Assembly (NCBI GenBank): GCA_020741775.1
Contig: DYYG01000033.1
Span: forward strand, 143,284-207,283
Source of the DNA: Methylorubrum populi
GTDB taxonomy: Bacteria > Pseudomonadota > Alphaproteobacteria > Rhizobiales > Beijerinckiaceae
Reading direction: 5' to 3'
Length of the DNA stretch: 64,000 nt
Below the pieces are notes generated by a model that saw nothing but the letters and a program-made list of their open reading frames with translations, searched no databases and was not told where the DNA came from. A program made the translations under genes and the position numbers. Positions 1 to 6,813 of this stretch are shown one piece after another (positions within the stretch are counted from its first letter, which is position 1; each line of letters starts with the position of its first letter).

Positions 1-1063
1 CCACACCGATGGCGAGGCGCAGGGTGAACAGGCCCCCCAGGATCAGCGCGTCGAGGATCGGCACCCGCTTGAGCCAGACGGAGTAGGCCAGCGTCAGGCC
101 GAGATAGGCAAGGACACCGCCGAGCACCGCCGGCCCGGCGGCGGCGGCAGCGGCGAGGCCGCCCGCGAGGCCGGCGAGCATCGCGATCAGGCCGGAGGCG
201 AGCGGCAGCCGTCCGCTCGCCAGGGGCCGCTCGCGCTTCGACCAATGGGCGCGGTCATGGGCCAGGTCGAGGAGGTCGTTGAGCAGGTAGCTCGCCGAGG
301 CGACGAGCCCGAGCGCCAGGAAGGCGATACCGGCGGCGGCCCAGGCCTTCGCCTCTCCGGCCAGGCCACCGAGCACGAGGGGAAGGAAGACCAGAGCGTT
401 CTTGGCCCATTGATGCGGGCGCAGGGCCTTGAGCAGCGCGCGGGAGCGCGGGGCAGCGGGAATGGTCTCGACCGGCTTGCCGAGGGCCTGCGCCGCCCTC
501 AGGACGGAAGCCGGCGCCTCGACCACGATCACCCGGCGTGCCGCCGCCCAGACCGGGAGGTCGTCGGCCGCGTCGCCGGCATAGTCGAAGCCCTGCGGAT
601 AGAGCGCCCGCAGCTGCGCCGCCTTGGCCGCGCCCTTGAGGTTCGTCACCCCGTCGCTGGCGATCACCCGGTCGAAGACGGGGAAGCGCCGCAGAGCGCG
701 CAGCGCCATCAGCTCGTCGGCGGCGGTGGCCAGCACAACCTCGCGGCCCGCCGCCTTCTGCGCTTCGATATGGGCCAGCAGCGCGTCGTTGACCGGAAGC
801 GTCGCGACGTCGAGGCCGGCCGCCTCCGCGACTTTGTGCTTGAAGGAGGCCCGGCCCCGCGGCAGCCAGAACAGCATCGCGAAGAGGGCGAGCCAGTTGC
901 GCCGCAGCAGGGCGATCACGCCCTCCAGCAGGAGGTCGGTGCGCAGCAGCGTGCCGTCGAGGTCGATCACCAGCGGAACCGGCCGGGTTCCGGCCGCGCC
1001 ATCCTCGTGCTTCCGTTGGTCCGCGAGGGCGGTCTCCGCCCTTCGAGCGCGCGCCATCGCCAT
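1..1063 (-). CDS. HAD-UbiA fusion prenyltransferase (3' end outside the window)
   Basis: The visible protein has an N-terminal HAD-type hydrolase domain with motif I DLDGT (Asp34 and Asp36 from the chosen start). A UbiA-type polyprenyltransferase membrane domain follows, showing the Asp-rich motif NDLLDLAHDR and a later hydrophobic stretch ILDALILGGLFTLR. UbiA enzymes move a polyprenyl group from its diphosphate to an acceptor in the inner membrane; the HAD part could act as a phosphatase on substrate or product, which is inference. The start is ATG at 1063, with a second in-frame ATG at 1057. The reading frame is still open at base 1. The gene is divergent from ribH. The acceptor substrate cannot be told. 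Confidence 0.85.
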   Translation of the reverse strand, partial: MAMARARRAETALADQRKHEDGAAGTRPVPLVIDLDGTLLRTDLLLEGVIALLRRNWLALFAMLFWLPRGRASFKHKVAEAAGLDVATLPVNDALLAHIEAQKAAGREVVLATAADELMALRALRRFPVFDRVIASDGVTNLKGAAKAAQLRALYPQGFDYAGDAADDLPVWAAARRVIVVEAPASVLRAAQALGKPVETIPAAPRSRALLKALRPHQWAKNALVFLPLVLGGLAGEAKAWAAAGIAFLALGLVASASYLLNDLLDLAHDRAHWSKRERPLASGRLPLASGLIAMLAGLAGGLAAAAAAGPAVLGGVLAYLGLTLAYSVWLKRVPILDALILGGLFTLRLAIGV

Positions 1064-1357
1064 GCCGGCTACCCCCGTCACCGCCACGGGACCGAGGGTC
1101 GATCACCGGGTTCCTGTGATTGGAAGTCTATCCGCCGGCCGACTTCCACCGGGTTAATTGTTTCTGTGGCATCTCGACCTTGTTGGCTTCCGGTCTGATC
1201 TGGTCGAGCCGCTCCGGGCGTCCCCGCGTTTCATTCCGGGCTGGCCCTCGTCCGCCGACGCTTGTGGACCGCGCAGCTCTTGGGCTAACCCTCCGGCCCG
1301 CCCCGCACTTCCGCGAACCCTTCGAGGGCGCGAACCCATCGAGGGAACGTCACACGC

Positions 1358-1867
1358 ATGGTAGCCCGAAGCCGAGACGCGGAAACCCCCAACAGCATCT
1401 TGGAGAGCCTCGCCGGCACCCGCGTGCTGGTGGTGGAGGCGCGCTACTACGACGACATCGCCGACGAACTGCTCGCGGGCGCCCGCGCGGCGATCGAGGC
1501 TGTCGGCGCCGAGGCGCGGGTCGTCACCGTGCCGGGCGCCCTGGAGATCCCGGCGGCGATCGCGATCCTGCTCGATGCCGGCCGCAGGGCCGGCGGCCCC
1601 TTCGATGCGGTGGTGGCGCTCGGCTGCGTCATTCGTGGCGAGACCGGACATTACGATATCGTCGCCGGGGAGAGCGCCCGCGCGCTGATGGATCTCTCCG
1701 TTGCCGAACATCTGCCGCTCGGCAACGGCATCCTCACCGTCGAGACCATGGAGCAGGCCCTTGCCCGTGCCCGGGTCTCCGACATGAACAAGGGCGGCGG
1801 CGCGGCGGAGGCGGCGCTCAGCCTCCTCGCCATCAAGCGCGCCGCGAATCTGGAACCCGCCCGATGA
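1358..1867 (+). CDS. ribH: 6,7-dimethyl-8-ribityllumazine synthase
   Basis: RibH condenses 5-amino-6-ribitylaminouracil with 3,4-dihydroxy-2-butanone 4-phosphate in riboflavin synthesis. The 169-residue protein has the lumazine synthase landmarks: GALEIP near residue 67, the catalytic-loop region [11 protein letters not shown], and the late motif [10 protein letters not shown]. An ATG preceded by GAGGGAA gives a normal family length. The stop overlaps the start of nusB as ATGA (1864-1867), so the two genes are translationally coupled. ribH-nusB-thiL is a common alphaproteobacterial order. No FMN riboswitch is visible in the roughly 290 bases upstream. Confidence 0.97.
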   Translation: MVARSRDAETPNSILESLAGTRVLVVEARYYDDIADELLAGARAAIEAVGAEARVVTVPGALEIPAAIAILLDAGRRAGGPFDAVVALGCVIRGETGHYDIVAGESARALMDLSVAEHLPLGNGILTVETMEQALARARVSDMNKGGGAAEAALSLLAIKRAANLEPAR

Positions 1868-2373
1868 ACCAGCCCGCCGATACGCCGGCCCAGCCGAAGA
1901 CCAACACCCGCACCGGCGCCCGCCTCGCCGTGGTCCAGGCGCTCTACGAGATGGAGATCTCGGACAAGGGCGTGATCGACGCACTCGCCGAGTTCGAGGC
2001 CTTCTGGATCGGCCAGGAGATCGACGGCGTCGTCCATCCGCCGGCCGAGACCGCCTTCTTCCGCGACGTGCTGCGCGGCGCCGTGGAGGAGCAGCGCGCC
2101 ATCGACCCGAAGCTCGACGCGGCCCTGGCCAAGGGCTGGCCGCTGCGCCGCCTGGAGGTGGTTCTGCGCGCGATCCTTCGGGCGGGCGCCTACGAGCTGA
2201 TGTTCCGCAAGGACGTGCCGGCCCGGGCGGCGATCTCGGAATATGTCGATGTCGCCCACAGCTTCTACGGCGGCGACGAGCCGGGCATGGTCAATGCGGT
2301 GCTCGACCGGGTCGGCCGCGAGGTGCGCTCCACCGAGTTCGGCATCCCGGCCGCGCCGTCGAAGAAGGCCTGA
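1864..2373 (+). CDS. nusB: Transcription antitermination factor NusB
   Basis: NusB binds boxA RNA with S10 (NusE) to promote antitermination in rRNA operons. The 169-residue helical protein has the family landmarks [12 protein letters not shown] near the N terminus, [12 protein letters not shown] in the middle, and the C-terminal block [22 protein letters not shown] cited here by its core [11 protein letters not shown]. The ATG overlaps the ribH stop and lies 7 bases before the GTG of thiL, so ribH-nusB-thiL is one transcription unit by spacing. Confidence 0.97.
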   Translation: MNQPADTPAQPKTNTRTGARLAVVQALYEMEISDKGVIDALAEFEAFWIGQEIDGVVHPPAETAFFRDVLRGAVEEQRAIDPKLDAALAKGWPLRRLEVVLRAILRAGAYELMFRKDVPARAAISEYVDVAHSFYGGDEPGMVNAVLDRVGREVRSTEFGIPAAPSKKA

Positions 2374-2380
2374 GCGGGCC

Positions 2381-3358
2381 GTGGCGCGCGCGGGCGAAGA
2401 GGCGCTGATTGCCCGCTACTTCGCGCCGCTCGCCGGCCCCGGCGCCGAGGGCCTGCGCGACGATGCCGCCAGCCTGACGCCGCGACCGGGCCACGACCTC
2501 GTGGTCACCGCCGACGCGATCGTGGCCGGCGTGCATTACTTCCCGGAGGATCCCCCCGGATCCATCGCCGTGAAGGCGCTCGGGGTGAACCTGTCCGATC
2601 TGGCGGCCAAGGGGGCCGATCCTCGCGGCTTCCTGCTGACCCTCGCTTTGCCGGACGATTGGAGCGAGGCGTGGCTCGCCGCCTTCGCCGAGGGTCTCGG
2701 CGCGGCGAGCCGCAGCCATGGCTGCCCACTCCTGGGGGGCGACACCGTGCGCTCCGGCGGCCCGGCGCTGATCGGCGTGACCGCCTTCGGCGAGGTGCCG
2801 GCGGGGGCGATGCTGCGGCGTCAGGCGGCGCGGGCGGGTGACCGCCTCTGCGTCAGCGGCACCATCGGCGATGCCGCCCTCGGGCTCGCCCTGCGTCTCG
2901 CGCCCGATCCCGGCCTTGAGGCGACCCACGGTGACGCGCTGCTCGACCGCTACCTGCATCCGCGTCCGCGCCTGGGACTGATCCCCGCCCTGCGCCACCA
3001 TGCCCGCGCGGCGATGGACATTTCCGACGGCCTCGTCGGCGATCTCGGAAAGATGCTCGCCGGGACCGGTCTGACCGCGCGGATCGAGACGGCACAGGTG
3101 CCGCTCTCGGCCGCCGCACGGGCCGCCATCGCCCGCGATCACGGCCGCCTCTCCGTGGCCCTGACCGGGGGCGACGATTACGAGATCCTGTGCGCGGTGC
3201 CGCCCGACCATCTGGCCGACTTTCTCGCCGAGGCCGAGGAAGCCGTTGTGCCGGCGACGGAGATCGGCACCGTCGAGACCGGTGACGGGCCGCCGCGTTT
3301 CCGCGATGCGGAGGGGCGGGCGATAGCCTTCGCGAGCGCCTCGTTCAGCCATTTCTGA
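2381..3358 (+). CDS. thiL: Thiamine-monophosphate kinase
   Basis: ThiL phosphorylates thiamine monophosphate to thiamine diphosphate, the last step of cofactor synthesis. The 325-residue protein has the AIR-synthase-like fold signatures: DAIVAGVHY, KALGVNLSDLAAKGA (metal and nucleotide site), GGDTVRS, MDISDGLVGDLG and the C-terminal TGGDDYEIL. Translation probably begins at GTG 2381, 7 bases after the nusB stop; this fits the family N terminus (EEALIARYF). It is the last gene of the ribH-nusB-thiL unit and is followed by a hairpin. Confidence 0.95.
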   Translation: MARAGEEALIARYFAPLAGPGAEGLRDDAASLTPRPGHDLVVTADAIVAGVHYFPEDPPGSIAVKALGVNLSDLAAKGADPRGFLLTLALPDDWSEAWLAAFAEGLGAASRSHGCPLLGGDTVRSGGPALIGVTAFGEVPAGAMLRRQAARAGDRLCVSGTIGDAALGLALRLAPDPGLEATHGDALLDRYLHPRPRLGLIPALRHHARAAMDISDGLVGDLGKMLAGTGLTARIETAQVPLSAAARAAIARDHGRLSVALTGGDDYEILCAVPPDHLADFLAEAEEAVVPATEIGTVETGDGPPRFRDAEGRAIAFASASFSHF

Positions 3359-3365
3359 CGAAAGA

Positions 3366-3391
3366 GACCCGCGCACCGGAATGCGCGGGTC
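3366..3391. terminator. Hairpin after thiL, between convergent genes
   Basis: The arms GACCCGCGCA and TGCGCGGGTC are perfect 10-bp complements around a 6-base loop. The hairpin starts 8 bases after the thiL stop and lies between thiL and the convergent DUF1328 gene. There is no U-rich tail, so terminator function on either strand is inference. Confidence 0.6.
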
Positions 3392-3449
3392 CGAAGGTCG
3401 TCTTTGGCGCCGATCCAGCGGGCGCCTGCGTCAGGGAAAGCGGTGCCGC

Positions 3450-3629
3450 TCAGAACACCGCTTGGCCGACGGCCAGCGCGATCACCACGATGACGATGGC
3501 GAGCACCAGGAAGAGGCCGAACAGGATGCGGGCGATGGAACTCGCCCCGGAGGCAATGCCGGTGAAGCCGAGGGCACCCGCGACGAGCGAGATGACGAAG
3601 GCGATGGCGGCCCACTTGAGAAGCGTCAT
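3450..3629 (-). CDS. DUF1328 family small membrane protein
   Basis: The 59-residue protein begins [18 protein letters not shown] and has two hydrophobic segments (about residues 5-24 and 33-55) joined by a short [13 protein letters not shown] turn. This layout is typical of DUF1328 inner-membrane proteins. The family has no proven biochemical role, but members are often stress-induced. A perfect EcfG-type promoter lies just upstream (3662-3687), which supports a general stress role here. It is convergent with thiL. Confidence 0.9.
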   Translation of the reverse strand: MTLLKWAAIAFVISLVAGALGFTGIASGASSIARILFGLFLVLAIVIVVIALAVGQAVF

Positions 3630-3661
3630 GGCAGTTCACTCCGAAACTTAAGCGGAGCAGT

Positions 3662-3687
3662 AACGGCCCGAGGGCCGGCGGCGTTCC
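3662..3687 (-). promoter_or_regulatory. Perfect EcfG-type (general stress sigma) promoter for the DUF1328 gene
   Basis: Read on the minus strand this is GGAAC, 17 bases, then CGTT, which matches the known alphaproteobacterial EcfG consensus GGAAC-N16/17-CGTT. The -10 element ends 32 bases before the ATG at 3629, a suitable distance for a short leader. Control by EcfG is inferred from the motif. Confidence 0.75.
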
Positions 3688-3714
3688 GTCGCGGCCTATC
3701 GTTTCCGCGCCTCG

Positions 3715-5040
3715 TCAGCCTTTCGGCTGCCCGGCGGCGCGGCGCACTAGCACTTCCGCCAGCGTGTGATAGAGGCCGCCCCGGCACACTGTCTTCGACA
3801 CCGCATCGGCGATCAGCGCCGCGAGCATCAGCGGGATCATCATGGTGTGGTTCTGGGTCATCTCGGTGACGATGACGAAGGAGGTGATCGGCGCCTGGAG
3901 CACGCCGCTCAGATAAGCGGCCATGCCGATCAGCACGAGCGCGCCGACCGGCACATCCGGGAGGAGCAGGCTCGCCTCGGCGCCGATCCCCGCGCCGACG
4001 GCGAGCGAGGGGGCGAACAGGCCGCCTGGGATGCCGCTGATCGACGAGAGCACGGTGGCGAGGAATTTCAGTGGCGCGAAATCCCAGCGCGGGGTCGCTT
4101 CGCCGTGGAGGATCGCCCGCGCCTCCTCGTAGCCGGTGCCGTAGACCGCGCCGCCGGAGGCCAGCCCGCACAGGGCGACGCCGAGGCCGCACAGGGTCGC
4201 GAACAGGATCGGGTGGTCCCCGGCCAGGCGGCCCGCCCGGCCCGGCAGGCCGCGGCCGATGGCGATGACGATGCGGCTGAACAGGCCGCCCGCGAGCCCG
4301 CCGGCCACGCCGAGCACCGGCACGGCCAGCCAGCCGGCGGCCAGGGAAAGCTGAGCATCCGACGTGCCGAAATAGGTGTAGTCGCCGAGGATCGCGAGGG
4401 AGGTCAGGCCGGCGGCGACGATGGTGGCGACGATGAGGGCGCTGCCCCGGCTGTCATAGGCGCGGCCCAGTTCCTCGATGCCGAAGACGATGCCGGCCAG
4501 CGGCGTGTTGAAGGCAGCGGCGACTCCGGCCGCGCCGCCCGCCAGCAACAGGCCGCGCACCCGCTCCGGGCTGAGGCGGCCGAAGGCGGCCATGATCGCC
4601 GCGCCGACCTGCACCGTCGGCCCCTCGCGCCCGATCGAGGCGCCGCAGAGGAGGCCGAGGCACATGACGACGATCTTCCCGGCGGCGACCCTCAGCGAGA
4701 TCAAGGCGTGGCGCGCGTCGCTCTCATCGAGGGCGCGGGCGGCGATCACCTGCGGAATGCCGGAACCCTGGGAATTCGGGAACACCGTTCGGGCGAGCCA
4801 GGCGGCCAGGGCGAAGCCAGCCGGGCAGAGAAGCAGGGCCATGGCCGGCGAGAGACCGAGGGCTTGGCGGAAGAACGCCTGCGCCGCATCCGCTGCCTTG
4901 GCCATCAGGACCGCCGCCAAGCCGACGCAGATGCCACCGGCCAGGAACAGGGCCCGTCTGCGCCAGAGCGTCCAGGCATCGGTCGAGGCGCCGCGCAGAC
5001 GGCTCAGGGCGGGTCTCAGATCCTGAGGGCGGAGCGGCAT
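3715..5040 (-). CDS. ClC-family chloride/proton antiporter
   Basis: This 441-residue multi-spanning protein carries the ClC selectivity signatures: GSGIPQ at about 92-97, GREGPTVQ at about 137-144 with the gating glutamate Glu139, and GIPGGLFAPSLAVG. The pair in FGIEELGR includes the internal proton-transfer glutamate position of ClC antiporters, so exchange rather than a pure channel is likely. There are no C-terminal CBS domains. The closest functional model is E. coli ClcA. It is transcribed away from the DUF3429 gene. Confidence 0.92.
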   Translation of the reverse strand: MPLRPQDLRPALSRLRGASTDAWTLWRRRALFLAGGICVGLAAVLMAKAADAAQAFFRQALGLSPAMALLLCPAGFALAAWLARTVFPNSQGSGIPQVIAARALDESDARHALISLRVAAGKIVVMCLGLLCGASIGREGPTVQVGAAIMAAFGRLSPERVRGLLLAGGAAGVAAAFNTPLAGIVFGIEELGRAYDSRGSALIVATIVAAGLTSLAILGDYTYFGTSDAQLSLAAGWLAVPVLGVAGGLAGGLFSRIVIAIGRGLPGRAGRLAGDHPILFATLCGLGVALCGLASGGAVYGTGYEEARAILHGEATPRWDFAPLKFLATVLSSISGIPGGLFAPSLAVGAGIGAEASLLLPDVPVGALVLIGMAAYLSGVLQAPITSFVIVTEMTQNHTMMIPLMLAALIADAVSKTVCRGGLYHTLAEVLVRRAAGQPKG

Positions 5041-5280
5041 CGGGGGACCACGGGGTGGGAAGCTTCCGGCGCATCCTGCCGGTCAGGGTCGCGGTGGGCC
5101 ATGCCGGGGCCGGGGATGTCCAGCACTGATTGGTCCTCCGCGGCGCGAGCCGGGCTGGTCCTGCAACAAATGGTCCCGGTTGCGGGATGGCAGCCGATCT
5201 GCGCGTCTTAGGATGAATCGGAGGGCTCCGGTTGGCGATGACCCACCTGGGCGTCGGGCCGGAGCATCCGTGGAGAGGGT

Positions 5281-5718
5281 ATGGGGCGGCTCAACACGGT
5301 TCCCGCGAGCGCGGTTCTGCTCGGCATCGCGGGTCTGATCCCGTTTGTGGGCTTCGCGGCCCTGTCAGTCAGCGGCTCGGATGTCGGGCTCGGCACCATC
5401 GGATTGTCGCCGCGCACCATTCTCTCCGCCTACGGCGCGGTGATCGCCTCCTTTCTCGGTGGCATCCGATGGGGTGCGGCGGCGGCACGCGGGGCCGGCT
5501 GGAGCGATTATTGCCTCGCCATCGTGCCCTCGCTGCTCGCCTGGGCGGCCCTGGCGGCTCCGGCCCCGTGGGATCTGCGCGTCCTCGGTGCCCTGGTGCT
5601 GCTCTGGGGTCTCGTCGATCAGGATCTCGCCCGCCGGGGGCTGGTCCCCAACTGGATGGGCCGGCTACGTCTGGCGCTGTCGGGCGTCGCGGGGGCGGCT
5701 CTGCTCGTGGCCGCGTAA
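5281..5718 (+). CDS. DUF3429 integral membrane protein
   Basis: A 145-residue protein with about four transmembrane segments. The stretch YGAVIASFLGGIRWG is the DUF3429 hallmark. The family occurs widely in proteobacteria and eukaryotes (the TMEM69 relationship is recalled, not tested) and has no assigned biochemical function. The start is ATG 5281 after GGAGAGGGT. It stands alone between clcA (divergent) and a 47-codon ORF. Confidence 0.8.
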   Translation: MGRLNTVPASAVLLGIAGLIPFVGFAALSVSGSDVGLGTIGLSPRTILSAYGAVIASFLGGIRWGAAAARGAGWSDYCLAIVPSLLAWAALAAPAPWDLRVLGALVLLWGLVDQDLARRGLVPNWMGRLRLALSGVAGAALLVAA

Positions 5719-5779
5719 GGCGCGGACGACCGATTTCTCGCTTGCATCGGCCGGGCGTACATCATGATCGGAGGTGATC

Positions 5780-5923
5780 ATGATGAAAGCGTACAAAGTC
5801 CCGAGACTGGGCTGGATCGTCGTTTCCGGGGGGCGATGCCTGACTTTCCGCTTCAAAACTGAGGCACAGGCATTCCTTCGTGAAGAGCGCCTGCGTCTGA
5901 GCTGCCGCGGGCCGGGGTTCTGA
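5780..5923 (+). CDS. Very small basic protein, 47 residues
   Basis: A good ribosome-binding site (GGAGGTG) lies just upstream of tandem ATG codons at 5780 and 5783. The protein (MMKAYKVPRLGWIVVSGG...) is basic and has no membrane segment or signal peptide. It contains the fairly amphipathic stretch FKTEAQAFLREERLRL, which resembles the ends of short conserved alphaproteobacterial proteins. I do not recognise the family. The strong RBS and even amino-acid usage argue that it is translated. Confidence 0.55.
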   Translation: MMKAYKVPRLGWIVVSGGRCLTFRFKTEAQAFLREERLRLSCRGPGF

Positions 5924-6039
5924 CCGTTGGGCCGTCCATCGGCCAAACCTCGAGCCTTGTCCACGATCCCCGGGTCACGAAAATGCTCTGGCACCGAAGC
6001 CCGGTCGAGGCATCGGTGCCCTTGCCTTCAATCCCGCCT

Positions 6040-6753
6040 TCAATCCCGTCCCAGCATCGTCCTGCCGATGGCGAAGACGCGTCCGTCGCCCAGCAGGTAG
6101 GCGGTGAAGCCGTTCGGAAACAGCGGCTCGAAAGCCGAGTCGCGCACATTGAGGCCGCCGGTATAGGCGCCGAAGGCCGGCATCACGAGGCGATGGCCGT
6201 CGCCGACGAAGCAGCGGCGGCGCACGGAGCGGCCGCGCATGCTGACTTTGCCGCAGGGATGAAGGTGGCCGGCGATCTCGCCCTCCCCCGCTCCGGCCAG
6301 CGGCTCGTGGCGCAGCGTCAGGCCGCCGATCGTCAGTGTTTCACAATAGCGCCCGCCGACTCCTTCGCTCACCGCCGCATCGTGGTTGCCGGCGATCCAG
6401 ACCCAGTCGCGCCCCTCCTGCAGGGCGGACAACATCGCCCGGTCGCCGGGCTCCATCCGCTCGGGGCCACGGGCATCGTGGAAGGAATCGCCCAGAGCCA
6501 CCACGCAGGCGGGGTCGAGCCGCTGGATCACCTCGTGCAGGCAGGCCAGGGTCTCGCGGGTGTCGTAGGGCGGCAGGAACTGACCGGAGCGGGCGGCGAA
6601 GGAGGAGCCCTTCTCCAAGTGCAGGTCCGACACCACCAGGGTGCGGTGTTCGGGCAGCCACAGGGCGCCGGTGCGGTCGAGGCTCAGGGCCTCCCCGGCA
6701 AGCGGGTGGTCGGTGCCCTTCACGGTCTTTTCGAGTTTCTGGCCGAGTGCCAA
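6040..6753 (-). CDS. pdeM: Ligase-associated DNA damage response endonuclease PdeM
   Basis: A 237-residue calcineurin-like metallophosphoesterase with the metal motifs SDLHLEKG, ALGDSFHD, IAGNHD and AGHLHP in order. This pattern and length fit PdeM, a nuclease found with an Lhr-like helicase, DNA ligase and a metallo-beta-lactamase exonuclease in a bacterial repair set. The start is TTG at 6753; no in-frame ATG or GTG upstream is obvious. It follows the Lhr-like helicase gene by 60 bases on the same strand. The ligase and exonuclease members are not in this window. Confidence 0.9.
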   Translation of the reverse strand: MALGQKLEKTVKGTDHPLAGEALSLDRTGALWLPEHRTLVVSDLHLEKGSSFAARSGQFLPPYDTRETLACLHEVIQRLDPACVVALGDSFHDARGPERMEPGDRAMLSALQEGRDWVWIAGNHDAAVSEGVGGRYCETLTIGGLTLRHEPLAGAGEGEIAGHLHPCGKVSMRGRSVRRRCFVGDGHRLVMPAFGAYTGGLNVRDSAFEPLFPNGFTAYLLGDGRVFAIGRTMLGRD

Positions 6754-6813
6754 CGTGATCTTCCCAAATGTCGCGCCGAGTGTCGCGGAGGCGGGTCGCC
6801 TCAGCCGAGCGCT

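Noticed and set aside
245..1198. Long plus-strand open frame opposite the UbiA gene
   Set aside because: It is Gln/Arg/Gly-rich shadow sequence on the reverse strand of a well-supported gene; the minus frame has clear motifs.
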